In this document: in pieces, positions 8,990-18,022 of the stretch
Layout: every line of letters starts with the position of its first letter
Numbering within the stretch: the first letter of the stretch is position 1
Notes under the pieces: model-generated
Database searches by the model: none
Told to the model about the DNA's origin: nothing
Seen by the model: the letters and a program-made list of their open reading frames with translations, nothing else
Made by a program: the position numbers and the translations under genes
Assembly: GCF_900112975.1 (NCBI RefSeq)
Contig: NZ_FONQ01000010.1
Location: 1-64,000, forward strand
Length of the DNA stretch: 64,000 nt
From: Flavobacterium xueshanense
GTDB taxonomy: Bacteria; Bacteroidota; Bacteroidia; Flavobacteriales; Flavobacteriaceae
Direction of reading: 5' to 3'

Positions 8990-9059
8990 GTGAGAAGTGA
9001 GTGGTGAATCGTGAATAGTGAGAAGTGAGAAGTGAATGGTGAGTAGATAATGGTAAAAA
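8990..9059 (+). repeat. degenerate heptamer tandem array, left block
   Basis: Ten consecutive 7-base units are in perfect register, mostly GTGARNN (GTGAGAA, GTGAGTG, GTGAATC, GTGAATA and so on). They begin 5 bases after the wzm stop. The phase is exact while the last three bases vary. Confidence 0.85.
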
Positions 9060-9068
9060 GAAATTGAG

Positions 9069-9417
9069 ATGGATCATAAAGATTTAGACGTTTGGAAGAA
9101 GAGTATGGATTTGGTAGTTAAAGTCTATCAGATTACACAGTTATTTCCAGATACCGAGAAGTATGGTTTAACGAGTCAAATGAGAAGAGCAGCTGTTTCG
9201 ATTCCATCTAAATATTGATGAAGGAACTGCACGAAAAGGAGATAAAGAATTAATACAGTTTTTGTATATTTCCATAGGGTCACTCTCAGAATTAGAAACT
9301 CAATATTTAATTGCGATACGATTAGGATTTGTTACAAATGAGGATGCTTTTGGACAACAACTCATTGAGGTTAAAAAGCTTTTGATGGGATTTAAGAATT
9401 ATATAAATAAGAAGTGA
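9069..9417 (+). pseudogene. four-helix bundle protein gene (23S rRNA IVP / Avd-like), frameshifted
   Basis: From the ATG at 9069 the frame encodes MDHKDLDVWKKSMDLVV and continues to RRAAVSIPSKY, then hits a TGA at 9216-9218. Removing one A from the run at 9209-9212 restores SIPSNIDEGTARKGDKEL and the frame continues to 9417. That gives a 115-residue protein, the usual length of this family. The repaired product has the family's WKKSMDLV helix and the SIPSNIAEG-like turn (here NIDEG). Its stop codon lies inside the first heptamer of the downstream array. Family members occur in intervening sequences of 23S rRNA genes and as Avd in retroelements; neither partner is present here. A sequencing indel in the A-run cannot be excluded. 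Confidence 0.8.
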
Positions 9418-9511
9418 GTGGTGAGGGGTGAGTTGTGAGTTGTCAGAAGTGAGAAGTGAGAAGTGAATTGTGAATGGTGAAAGGTGAGAAGAGAATCGTG
9501 GAATGTGATAA
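9414..9511 (+). repeat. degenerate heptamer tandem array, right block
   Basis: Fourteen 7-base units stay in register, again mostly GTGARNN (GTGAGTG, GTGAGGG, GTGAGTT, GTCAGAA, GTGAGAA, GTGAATG and so on). They begin within the stop of the four-helix pseudogene. Orientation is the same as in the left block. Confidence 0.85.
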
Positions 9512-9580
9512 AGAATCTTACGTAAAAATTAAAAAAAGAAAATATTATATAGCTAAAAACGAGTAAAATGAAACGGAATT

Positions 9581-9631
9581 GTGAATAGTAGGAAGTTGTT
9601 TTCTATTCACCATTCACTTTTCACTTCTCAC
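9581..9631. repeat. inverted heptamer block upstream of wzt
   Basis: Three units in the GTGAATA orientation (9581-9601) are followed by four units on the opposite strand (TATTCAC, CATTCAC, TTTTCAC, TTCTCAC at 9604-9631). GTGAATAG (9581-9588) can pair with CTATTCAC (9603-9610). The block ends 5 bases before the wzt ATG, so it forms the leader of that gene. Confidence 0.75.
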
Positions 9632-9636
9632 GAATT

Positions 9637-10896
9637 ATGAAAGACATTATATTAAAAGCCGAAAATATTTCTAAGCAATACCGACTGGGGCAAGTTGGGA
9701 CGGGTACTATGGCGCATGACTTGAACCGTTGGTGGCATCAAATACGCGGTAAGGAGAATCCATATTTAAAAATAGGCGATATCAATGACCGCAGTACAAA
9801 GGGAGAAAGTGATTATGTGTGGGCGCTGCAGGATATTAATTTTGAGGTGGAACGTGGTGAGATTCTTGGAATTATTGGAAAAAATGGAGCGGGGAAATCT
9901 ACTTTGCTCAAGATATTGTCCCGAGTAACTGCTCCCACTACCGGCAGTATTAAGTTTGGAGGTCGTGTGGCTTCTTTGCTCGAAGTGGGTACCGGATTTA
10001 ATGGAGAAATGACTGGCAGGGAAAATATTTACCTGAATGGTGCCATTTTAGGGATGACCAAAAAAGAAATCACTTCTAAAATTGATGAGATCATTGAGTT
10101 TTCCGGTTGTGAACGTTATATTGATACTCCTGTGAAACGCTATAGCAGCGGAATGTACGTGCGATTGGCTTTTGCCGTTGCCGCATTCTTAGAGCCTGAA
10201 ATTTTGATTGTTGATGAGGTTTTGGCTGTGGGAGATGCCGAGTTCCAGAAAAAAGCGATTGGGAAGATGCAGGATATTTCGCAATATGGAGGAAGAACGG
10301 TTTTGTTTGTGAGTCATAATATGGCGGCTATTAAACAGTTGTGTACCAAGACTATAATAATGGAAAACGGAATGATTGTTTTTGAAGGTAAAACAGATGA
10401 TGGCATTGACTATTATTTACAATCCAACCAATACGAGGGATACATAGGACACTATGTAAATGAAGCTATTCAAGAATCTGGAATTGTAAGTCTAGCTCTT
10501 GTAGATAATAATAATGTAATCAGAACGGAGTTTGGTTTTGATGAGACCGTTGTCATCAAGATAAAAATAAAAGTAAGTGAGAAACATTTGAATGCCCACT
10601 TGGGTTTTAGAGTGGTGGATAGAAATGAGAGAGTAATTTTTACTTCAGAAATTAAATTTGCTGAAAAAAATGTTAATAATGGAATTAATGATTTTGAAGT
10701 GCAACTACCTACTAAATTTTTAGCTCCCAATGCTTTCAGGCTAACATTTGGATTGCATATTCCAAATCAAGAGTTAATTGATTATTTAGAAGAGTGTTTG
10801 TCTTTTGAGATTGTAGAAACTGGTTCGGAGTTTTACATGTATAACGGGAACGATTATGGTTGTGTTTTTGTACATTGTAATTGGGTATTGAGATAG
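9637..10896 (+). CDS. wzt: polysaccharide ABC exporter ATPase with C-terminal glycan-binding domain (Wzt)
   Basis: This 419-residue cytoplasmic ATPase powers the Wzm permease. Walker A GKNGAGKST is at 81-89, the signature RYSSGMYVRL at 168-177, Walker B EILIVDEVLAVGD at 188-200, and the H-loop His227 in LFVSHNMA. Residues from about 270 to 419 form an extra beta-sandwich of the Wzt_C type. In ABC-exported O-antigens this domain recognises the terminal, often methylated, residue of the finished chain. That fits the many methyltransferase genes downstream. The gene starts directly after an inverted heptamer block. Confidence 0.95.
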   Translation: MKDIILKAENISKQYRLGQVGTGTMAHDLNRWWHQIRGKENPYLKIGDINDRSTKGESDYVWALQDINFEVERGEILGIIGKNGAGKSTLLKILSRVTAPTTGSIKFGGRVASLLEVGTGFNGEMTGRENIYLNGAILGMTKKEITSKIDEIIEFSGCERYIDTPVKRYSSGMYVRLAFAVAAFLEPEILIVDEVLAVGDAEFQKKAIGKMQDISQYGGRTVLFVSHNMAAIKQLCTKTIIMENGMIVFEGKTDDGIDYYLQSNQYEGYIGHYVNEAIQESGIVSLALVDNNNVIRTEFGFDETVVIKIKIKVSEKHLNAHLGFRVVDRNERVIFTSEIKFAEKNVNNGINDFEVQLPTKFLAPNAFRLTFGLHIPNQELIDYLEECLSFEIVETGSEFYMYNGNDYGCVFVHCNWVLR

Positions 10897-10942
10897 GTTT
10901 TTATTTAATCAGATGATATAATAAAATAATAAAACACTAAAA

Positions 10943-11659
10943 ATGAATAAAATTAAGCGAATTATAATTGCAATATGTCCTCCATTATTTTTGAAAGGCT
11001 TCTATAAATTAAAAAGAAGAATTTCTGCTAGGCCTGTTAGTCAAAAAGAAAAGCCTGTTTTAAATCCTGATAAACAAGATTTAGATTTATATTGGGACCC
11101 CGTTATGGCAGAGTTATTGGAGACTTGGGGCGAGGATCACGCATGGAATGAAATTCAAATGTTATTAGTAGGAAAGAAAGGTAAAGTTCTAGATATAGCT
11201 TGTGGGACAGGTATAACAATTGATATTGTTTCAAAAAACAAAGATTTAAAAGTTTATGGATGTGATATTTCTGATTTTTTGATTCAAAAAGCAATTAAGA
11301 AAGGAATTAATAAAGAGTTACTAGAAGTTTGTGATGCTACTAATATGATTTGTTATGATGATAATTCTTTTGATACTTCTTATTCCATTGGCTCATTAGA
11401 ACATTTTACCGAAAAAGGCATTGTTAAATTTGTTGAAGAAACATATAGAATTACTAATAATTTTTCATTTCATATGGTTCCAATTTCACGAAATGGAATA
11501 GATAATGGATGGATTTCACCTTATCAAAGTTATTTTAATAATTCTGAAGAATGGTGGTTAGAGAAGTTTAAATCAAAATTTAAAAGTGTGCAAAGCATTA
11601 ATTCTGGATGGAAAGATGATGCTTCAATTGGAAAATGGTTTATTTGTTCAAAAAAATAG
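10943..11659 (+). CDS. class I SAM-dependent methyltransferase
   Basis: This 238-residue predicted cytosolic enzyme has motif I KVLDIACGTGITIDI at about 85-99. YGCDISDFLIQKA follows as the acidic strand-2 loop, then YSIGSLEHFTEKGI as the post-II/III region. A basic 30-residue N-terminus (KIKRIIIAICPPLFLKGFYKLKRR) may peripherally bind membrane. It is probably a sugar or lipid-linked glycan methylase in this locus. The gene is visibly more AT-rich than wzt. Confidence 0.85.
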   Translation: MNKIKRIIIAICPPLFLKGFYKLKRRISARPVSQKEKPVLNPDKQDLDLYWDPVMAELLETWGEDHAWNEIQMLLVGKKGKVLDIACGTGITIDIVSKNKDLKVYGCDISDFLIQKAIKKGINKELLEVCDATNMICYDDNSFDTSYSIGSLEHFTEKGIVKFVEETYRITNNFSFHMVPISRNGIDNGWISPYQSYFNNSEEWWLEKFKSKFKSVQSINSGWKDDASIGKWFICSKK

Positions 11660-11698
11660 TATTCTTACTTTGTGAGATAACTTTATAAATGTAAAATA

Positions 11699-12601
11699 AT
11701 GCTTAAAAAAATCATTAAAAAAGGATATAATTACTTTTTAAAAAGAAACGCTAAAAAAATAGCACTAAAAAAAAAAGAAATTGAAATTAATTTCTTTCAT
11801 AATGGACAAATTCCTTGGTCGGAAGGTTATATAGCTCATAAAAAAGAATCAATTATTAAAAATATTTCGGATGCTTTTATTTTAGATGAATTTTCTAATA
11901 AAAGAGTTCCTGTAAATTATGGTTTCCGCTTAGATGAAAGAATTGTAGAGTATCCTTGGATTTTTGCTAATATTCAAAAAAATAAAACTATTTTTTTAGA
12001 TGCGGGTTCAACATTCAATTTTGATTATTTATTGAGTAATGAATTAATCGAGAACAAAGAAAAGTATATTTATACCTTTTATCCAGAAGGAAAGAGCTTT
12101 AACGAAAAAAAAATATCTTATGTCTACGGTGATTTAAGAGAATTACCTTTTAAGAATGATTTTTTTGAAGAAATTGTTTGTCAATCTACGATTGAGCATA
12201 TTGATATGGATAATTCAATGTACGGATATGATTTAAAATCAACTTTGGATTTAGTTACAAAGAAAAGCTATGAATATCTAAAAGTAATTGATGAATTATT
12301 GAGAGTATTAAAAACTAATGGACAGTTATTATTGACATTCCCTTACGGTAAGTTTGAAAATCATGGTTTTTTTCAACAGTTTGATAATGAAATGGTAAAA
12401 AAAATTATTATAAAAATGGACTGTTTAGGGGAATATGAATTAACTTTTTTTAAATATTTGTCAGAAGGCTGGGTTATAACATCACAAGAGGATTGTAATG
12501 ATTCGGAATCATTTAATCCTCATACTCAAATTGGGAAGAAAGATGATTTTGCAGCTCATAGTAGAGCAATTTGCTGTATGAAATTTATTAAAACAAAATG
12601 A
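11699..12601 (+). CDS. methyltransferase domain protein (Methyltransf_11-like)
   Basis: This 300-residue protein has a recognisable SAM fold, though motif I is atypical: FLDAGSTFNFDYLL replaces the usual GxGxG. YGDLRELPFKNDFFEEIVCQSTIEHI is a clear motif II/post-II region. LRVLKTNGQLLLTFPYG is motif III. The Lys-rich N-terminus resembles its upstream neighbour. Its stop overlaps the next gene's start (ATGA), implying translational coupling with the epimerase. It probably methylates a sugar in the glycan; weak motif I leaves activity unproven. Confidence 0.78.
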   Translation: MLKKIIKKGYNYFLKRNAKKIALKKKEIEINFFHNGQIPWSEGYIAHKKESIIKNISDAFILDEFSNKRVPVNYGFRLDERIVEYPWIFANIQKNKTIFLDAGSTFNFDYLLSNELIENKEKYIYTFYPEGKSFNEKKISYVYGDLRELPFKNDFFEEIVCQSTIEHIDMDNSMYGYDLKSTLDLVTKKSYEYLKVIDELLRVLKTNGQLLLTFPYGKFENHGFFQQFDNEMVKKIIIKMDCLGEYELTFFKYLSEGWVITSQEDCNDSESFNPHTQIGKKDDFAAHSRAICCMKFIKTK

Positions 12602-13491
12602 AAATCTTAATCATAGGTTCTAGAGGATTTATAGGAAATCATTGTGTAGCATATTTTGAGTCTAAAAAGTTCGAAGTATGGAAAGCAGATGTCAACGAAT
12701 CATCGGATGAGAATTTTTATAATATTAATCGTCAGAATTCTGATTATTCCATACTATTCAAAGAACATCGATTTGATGTTTGTATTAATGCTTCAGGTTC
12801 TGCCCATGTCGGTTTTTCGTTTGAGAATCCTTCCAAAGACTTTGAACTCAATGTGGTTAATGTTCAAAAAATATTAGTAGCTATTCGGGATTATAATCCG
12901 GAATGTAAGTTTATCAATTTTTCGAGCGCAGCAGTATATGGCAATCCAAAAACACTACCTATTAGTGAAAATGTACCTTGCAAACCATTGTCACCGTATG
13001 GTTTTCATAAACTTCAAAGTGAGTTGCTGCTTACGGAGTATCATAAATTCTTTGGTTTAAAAACCTGTAGTTTGCGTGTTTTTTCTGCTTATGGACCTGG
13101 GTTAAAAAAGCAATTGTTTTGGGATTTATATCAAAAATCACTTCAGAGTGATGCAATTTCACTTTTTGGAACAGGAAATGAAACTAGGGATTTTATTTAC
13201 ATTGATGATTTACTACAAATTATTGATTTAGTAATTCAGCATTCTGTTTTTCAAGGTTCCATTTATAATGTTGCCACTAATGTTGAAACGACAATTGCGG
13301 AGGCGGCAAAAGTTTTTTTCAAAGTATTTTCTCCCGAAAAGAAAGTAGTATTTAATAAAAAAGTCAAAGTAGGCGACCCAAATAATTGGCTTGCTGATAT
13401 GGAAATCCTAAAAGAAAAAGGATTTCAACCTCAATTTAATTTACATTTGGGATTAAAAAAATATTCAGCATGGCTCAGGGAAAACGAGTAG
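12598..13491 (+). CDS. NAD-dependent epimerase/dehydratase (extended SDR)
   Basis: This 297-residue nucleotide-sugar modifying enzyme has the N-terminal NAD motif IIGSRGFIGNH (GxxGxxG) at about 5-15. The catalytic tyrosine region is NFSSAAVYGNP then PYGFHKLQSE (Tyr-X3-Lys). RDFIYIDDLLQIIDLV is the late extended-SDR signature. The likely role is converting an activated hexose to a 4-epimer, 4-keto or 6-deoxy form for this glycan. The exact reaction cannot be read from sequence. It overlaps both neighbours (4 bases upstream, 22 bases downstream), a sign of tight operon packing. Confidence 0.88.
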   Translation: MKILIIGSRGFIGNHCVAYFESKKFEVWKADVNESSDENFYNINRQNSDYSILFKEHRFDVCINASGSAHVGFSFENPSKDFELNVVNVQKILVAIRDYNPECKFINFSSAAVYGNPKTLPISENVPCKPLSPYGFHKLQSELLLTEYHKFFGLKTCSLRVFSAYGPGLKKQLFWDLYQKSLQSDAISLFGTGNETRDFIYIDDLLQIIDLVIQHSVFQGSIYNVATNVETTIAEAAKVFFKVFSPEKKVVFNKKVKVGDPNNWLADMEILKEKGFQPQFNLHLGLKKYSAWLRENE

Positions 13492-14615
13492 GAATTATTT
13501 ACAGTTATAATGAAGATTGGATTGGTGGTGCCTACTATATCCAGAATTTGATTCGTTCGCTAAACTACCTTCCCAAAATAGAACAAATTCAATTGCATAT
13601 TTTAGCTAGTGATAAACAAGCTTTCGAAGAATTAAAGAAAGTTACGGGATATCCTAAAATGAAATTTATAAGCGATAGCATTCACTACAATAAAATAGAA
13701 ACATTTATTAACAGGGTTTCTTTTAGAATTATGAAAAAGAAACTAATTTCAAAAAAAATAGAATTAGAATGGTTATTCCCACTTTTTGATGTTCCAAATC
13801 AGTTGAAACATATAAATGACTTAGTGTTTTGGATACCTGATTTACAAGAAAAATTTCTTCCTAATTTTTTTTCAGAAGAAGATGTAAAAATGCGTCATGA
13901 CAGGTATCTTAATATGATTCAGTTAAACCAAAAAATTGTTTTTAGTAGCCAATCAGCTTTAAATGATTTTAATACCTTTTATCCCAGTTCAAAAAACGAA
14001 AAAAAAGTGCTGCAGTTTGCAGTTGTGCATCCTGATTTAATAAAGGGAGATCTAAAAATTATTAAAGAAAAATACGGAATTACAGGAGATTATTTTTTCT
14101 CGCCGAATCAGTTTTGGCAACATAAAAATCATATTTCCATAATTGAAGCGGTTAAGATTTTAAAGGATAAAGGGGTTACTGTAAAAGTTGTTTTTACAGG
14201 TAAAGAGTATGATTACAGGAATCCTGAATATACTGCTAATTTGAAGCAAAAAGTTATAGATTATCAATTAGAAAATGAAATACTGTTTTTAGGTTTTATA
14301 GATAGGATAGACCAACTTGTATTGATGAAAAATGCGCAAGCAGTTATTCAGCCTTCTTTGTTTGAAGGTTGGAGCACTGTCGTTGAAGATGCAAAAGCAC
14401 TAAATCAAACTTTAATCGTTTCAAATATTGCTGTCCATCAAGAACAGTTAGGAGATAAAGGCTATTTTTTTTCTCCAAATAATTATGATGAATTAGTTCA
14501 AAAAATGGTTGAAGTAATAAACAATCCAATATGTAAATTAATTTATGATGTAGAATATACAGAAAATATAAAACAGTTTGCTTTAAAGTTAAAGATGTTG
14601 TCAAATAATACTTAG
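13470..14615 (+). CDS. glycosyltransferase family 4
   Basis: This 381-residue GT-B enzyme opens with GIIYSYNEDWIGGAYYIQNL, the N-terminal acceptor domain. The C-terminal nucleotide-sugar domain has YFFSPNQFWQHKNH and PSLFEGWSTVVEDAKAL, where the second acidic residue of the EX7E motif is Asp. It starts 22 bases inside the preceding epimerase gene. It is cytosolic or membrane-peripheral and adds one sugar of the repeat unit; donor and acceptor are not determinable. Confidence 0.88.
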   Translation: MAQGKRVGIIYSYNEDWIGGAYYIQNLIRSLNYLPKIEQIQLHILASDKQAFEELKKVTGYPKMKFISDSIHYNKIETFINRVSFRIMKKKLISKKIELEWLFPLFDVPNQLKHINDLVFWIPDLQEKFLPNFFSEEDVKMRHDRYLNMIQLNQKIVFSSQSALNDFNTFYPSSKNEKKVLQFAVVHPDLIKGDLKIIKEKYGITGDYFFSPNQFWQHKNHISIIEAVKILKDKGVTVKVVFTGKEYDYRNPEYTANLKQKVIDYQLENEILFLGFIDRIDQLVLMKNAQAVIQPSLFEGWSTVVEDAKALNQTLIVSNIAVHQEQLGDKGYFFSPNNYDELVQKMVEVINNPICKLIYDVEYTENIKQFALKLKMLSNNT

Positions 14616-14627
14616 CCTTTAATTAAA

Positions 14628-15410
14628 ATGAACAAGAAACTCTCCATAATAACCATCAATTATAACAACCTTCTTGGTTTGCAAAAAACCGTAGAGAGTG
14701 TCACGTGCCAGATTTGGCAAGAGTTTGAATACATTGTTATTGATGGTGGTTCAACGGATGGAAGCGCTACTTATTTAGAAAGTCAAACTGATAAAATTAC
14801 GCATTGGGTTAGTGAACCTGATAAAGGGATTTACAATGCAATGAACAAAGGGATTGCAAAGGCTAGCGGAGAATATTTACTTTTTTTGAATAGTGGAGAT
14901 CATTTTATTAATTCTTTGTCGTTACAAAAAGTCCAAAAGCATCTCATTAATGATGGTGTTATTTATTTTAATATTGATGTTATAGATAATGGAAGTTCTT
15001 ATGTATTAGAGAATCCTACAGTAATGTCGTTTTCTTATTTGCATAACAATTTACCTTGCCATCAATGTACATTTATACATCAATCCGTATTTAAAAGAGT
15101 AGGGTATTATGATGAAAGTTTGAAAATAGTGGCTGATTGGAAATTGTTGATACAGGCGATACTAAAACACAACGTCGCTTACCGAAAGGTAGATGCTGTT
15201 TTTTCAACTTTTTACAAAGATGGAATAAGTTCGTTACCAGAAAATCAATCCATTATAGAAGCTGAAAGAGCTCGGGTCTTACAAGAGGAATTTCCGGTAC
15301 TGATGAATGATTTGAACGAATATTTTGTTTTGGAAAGAATCATTCGGAATATAAGAAAATCACGAAAAATTAATTGGTTAATTAAGTTAGGTTTGTTGGA
15401 TAAATTTTAA
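14628..15410 (+). CDS. glycosyltransferase family 2 (WcaA-like)
   Basis: This 260-residue GT-A transferase has LSIITINYNNLLGLQKTV at the N-terminus, VIDGGSTDGS at about 38-47 and FLNSGDHF at the DXD position (Ser-Gly-Asp). The C-terminal part ends in a basic RNIRKSRKINWLIKLG stretch that could bind membrane. It is a clear paralogue of the gene at 17240: the two share most of residues 1-90, including KGIAKASGEYLLFLNSGDHF. Synonymous codons differ widely, so the duplication is not recent. Confidence 0.9.
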   Translation: MNKKLSIITINYNNLLGLQKTVESVTCQIWQEFEYIVIDGGSTDGSATYLESQTDKITHWVSEPDKGIYNAMNKGIAKASGEYLLFLNSGDHFINSLSLQKVQKHLINDGVIYFNIDVIDNGSSYVLENPTVMSFSYLHNNLPCHQCTFIHQSVFKRVGYYDESLKIVADWKLLIQAILKHNVAYRKVDAVFSTFYKDGISSLPENQSIIEAERARVLQEEFPVLMNDLNEYFVLERIIRNIRKSRKINWLIKLGLLDKF

Positions 15411-15417
15411 GATTGCT

Positions 15418-16383
15418 ATGGATAATCATTTTACTCTTTCGGTTATTATTCCGGTTTACAATTGTGAGCGCTTTATTGAGAAATCGATAGCCTCAGTAAT
15501 TGCGCAACCCGAAGTGACTGAAATAGTAGTCATAAATGATGGCAGCACTGATGCTACTGGGTTACTTTTAGATCAGTTGCAAAAACAAAATTCGATTCTT
15601 AAAATATATCATCATCAAAATAAATCAAATAAAGGACGTTCTGCCAGCAGAAATCTTGGGATACAAAAAGCAACAGGGAATTATATTGCTTTTCTGGATG
15701 CGGATGATTACTATCTCGAGAACCGTTTTGCAAACGACTATAAGGTATTTCGAGAAAGCCCTAGTTGTGATGGGGTGTACAATGCAGTGGCTTCTCATTT
15801 TTACAGGGAAGTAACACAGGAAGAATCCACCAGGCATCAATTAGAGTTGAACACGATGACAAAAGGTATTGCACCTGAATTTCTTTTTGACGCCCTGATT
15901 TCAGGGAAATATGGTTTTTTTCATATTGACGGTTTGACAGTAAAAAAATCAGTGTTTCAAGCCACAGGATTATTCAATGAGTCATTATTGGTTTCAGAGG
16001 ATTCAGATTTATTTTGGAAAATGGCCTTAAAAACCAGATTATATGGCGGTGTACTCGACGAACCTATAGCAAAAAGAGGGATTCATGATGCTAATGTTTT
16101 TGATAGAACCGATTTGTATGCTGTATTTGTAATCAAAATGTATGAATCATTGATAGCTTGGAGTAGTAGGAATAATATAGCATTAATAAGCATAGACATA
16201 TTTATGAAGTGGTTATGGATTTTAAAATTCAAGCAGAATAAAGGAATGTTGCACAATTGTTCGTATTGGTTTTTACTATTTATTAAAAACCCAAAAATTT
16301 TATTTTCCTATTTAAGCATCAAATATTTTCCAATAATTAGACAAAGACAAATCCTTTTTCCATTTTTGTACCGCCAGAATTAA
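15418..16383 (+). CDS. glycosyltransferase family 2
   Basis: This 321-residue GT-A enzyme has LSVIIPVYNCERFIEKSI at the N-terminus, VINDGSTDAT, RSASRNLGIQKATGNYIAF and the metal-binding FLDADDYY. SEDSDLFWKMAL is the distal acidic motif. The C-terminal 60 residues are hydrophobic and basic, suggesting membrane contact. It follows the previous GT by 7 bases. Substrate unknown. Confidence 0.9.
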   Translation: MDNHFTLSVIIPVYNCERFIEKSIASVIAQPEVTEIVVINDGSTDATGLLLDQLQKQNSILKIYHHQNKSNKGRSASRNLGIQKATGNYIAFLDADDYYLENRFANDYKVFRESPSCDGVYNAVASHFYREVTQEESTRHQLELNTMTKGIAPEFLFDALISGKYGFFHIDGLTVKKSVFQATGLFNESLLVSEDSDLFWKMALKTRLYGGVLDEPIAKRGIHDANVFDRTDLYAVFVIKMYESLIAWSSRNNIALISIDIFMKWLWILKFKQNKGMLHNCSYWFLLFIKNPKILFSYLSIKYFPIIRQRQILFPFLYRQN

Positions 16384-16425
16384 TATCGTGTCTTTTTGAA
16401 ATCTAAAACCAGTAAAAAATATAAC

Positions 16426-17196
16426 ATGAAAAAAAAAATTAAAAGGTTTGTTAATTTTTTAGGATATGAATTAAGAAATATTAAATCACCTACAACAATT
16501 GGGGCTTTATGCAATAGACCTGTAGGGTCAATGGTCACGATTCTTGAAGATTTAAGGTTATGTGGATTAGAGTGCAAGTCCATTCTAGACGTTGGTGCAA
16601 ACAGTTCATCTTGGAGTAGATTGGCAAAAAAAATATTTCACGAGGCGCATTTTTATTTAATAGAGCCACAAATTGAAATGGAGGATAAATTGATTGCGTT
16701 TACCAATGAATTTAGTAATTCGGCTTACTTTCTTAATGGTGTAGGTTCCGCAAACGAAATTTTGACATTAACAATTTGGGACGATTTAGCAGGTTCTTCA
16801 TTATTACCAAAAGAGGATGAAAAATTGTTAAAAAATGGCAAACAGAGAAAAATAGAGATTGTCACAATTGATCATCTCATAGAAAGCAATGAAATTATGA
16901 TGCCTGAACTGATTAAACTTGATATTCAGGGTTTTGAATTGGAGGCGCTCAAAGGCGCTACTAAAACATTTGGTTATACAGAAGTATACATCTTAGAAGT
17001 TTCACTTTTTCCTTTTTCAGATGGTCCGGGGATGCCAATATTTGGAGATGTTATTAACTTTATGTTAGATTATGGCTATGTTGTTTATGATTTTGCTGGA
17101 TTTTTAAGAAGACCATTGGATGGCGCCTTAGGACAATGTGATATTTGTTTTGTCAAAAAAGATGGATTTTTAAGGCAATCTAATGATTGGCAATAA
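16426..17196 (+). CDS. FkbM-family methyltransferase (1 of 3)
   Basis: This is a 256-residue protein if started at the ATG at 16426; a TTG at 16396 would add 10 Lys-rich residues. SILDVGANSSSWSRLAKK is the SAM-binding motif I. LIEPQIEMEDKL follows, and LIKLDIQGFELEALKGA is the hallmark FkbM segment. FkbM enzymes make O-methyl ethers and are common in glycan loci. It probably methylates a sugar hydroxyl here. Confidence 0.88.
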   Translation: MKKKIKRFVNFLGYELRNIKSPTTIGALCNRPVGSMVTILEDLRLCGLECKSILDVGANSSSWSRLAKKIFHEAHFYLIEPQIEMEDKLIAFTNEFSNSAYFLNGVGSANEILTLTIWDDLAGSSLLPKEDEKLLKNGKQRKIEIVTIDHLIESNEIMMPELIKLDIQGFELEALKGATKTFGYTEVYILEVSLFPFSDGPGMPIFGDVINFMLDYGYVVYDFAGFLRRPLDGALGQCDICFVKKDGFLRQSNDWQ

Positions 17197-17239
17197 TTAT
17201 AATTATTTATAGATTTTTTTAAAATTAATAAAGTATAAA

Positions 17240-18022
17240 TTGAAACCAAAAATTTCCATCATCACCGTCAATTATAACAATCTTGAAGGATTGCAAAAAA
17301 CGGTTGACAGCATTTCCAGTCAGACTTGGCAAGCGTTTGAGCATATCATTATTGATGGCGGTTCCACAGATGGAAGTGTGGGATATATTGAAAGTAATGT
17401 ACAATTATTTGAGTATTGGGTAAGCGAACCTGATTCTGGCGTTTATCATGCAATGAACAAGGGCATCGCAAAAGCGTCCGGGGAGTATTTGCTTTTTTTG
17501 AACAGTGGGGATCATTTTTTTTCTTCTAAAGTATTGGAACAAAATCATCAAGAAATTAAAAATGCGGCAATTATTTATTTTAATTTGCAAGTGGTCGAAG
17601 GACATAAGATTTTTATTAAAGAATATCCTGAGGTACTGTCTTTTTCTTATTTTGTAAATGATACGTTGCCACATCCAGCCACTTTTATAGCAAAAACGGC
17701 TTTTGATAAAACAAATTTTTATAAAGAAGATTTTAAGATACTATCAGATTGGAAGTTTTTTTTAGACAGTATTTGTAAATATAATTTAACCTATAAAAAA
17801 ATAGACACGACTTTATCTACTTTTTATATTGGCGGAATGAGTTCAAATCCAGCTAACAGAGTTATAAAGCTGGACGAAAAACAACAAGTCCTTCAAGAAG
17901 AATACTCTGCTTATTTACAAGATTTAGATGATGTTATCATTTATAAAGATATTGTCTCTACTTTTAGAAAATCCCGAATTATTAGATTGTTGGTGAAATT
18001 AAGATTATTAAATAAGTTTTAA
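17240..18022 (+). CDS. glycosyltransferase family 2 (paralogue of 14628 gene)
   Basis: This 260-residue GT-A enzyme begins with a TTG codon. No in-frame ATG is available upstream, and alignment with the paralogue at 14628 supports this start (KPKISIITVNYNN versus NKKLSIITINYNN). IDGGSTDGSVG and FLNSGDHF mark the nucleotide and metal sites. The C-terminus FRKSRIIRLLVKLRLLNKF matches the paralogue's tail. Its stop overlaps the next ATG by one base. Confidence 0.88.
   Translation: MKPKISIITVNYNNLEGLQKTVDSISSQTWQAFEHIIIDGGSTDGSVGYIESNVQLFEYWVSEPDSGVYHAMNKGIAKASGEYLLFLNSGDHFFSSKVLEQNHQEIKNAAIIYFNLQVVEGHKIFIKEYPEVLSFSYFVNDTLPHPATFIAKTAFDKTNFYKEDFKILSDWKFFLDSICKYNLTYKKIDTTLSTFYIGGMSSNPANRVIKLDEKQQVLQEEYSAYLQDLDDVIIYKDIVSTFRKSRIIRLLVKLRLLNKF

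Noticed and set aside
9069..9417. Diversity-generating retroelement (Avd-like gene present)
   Set aside because: No reverse transcriptase and no template/variable repeat pair were found near either four-helix gene.
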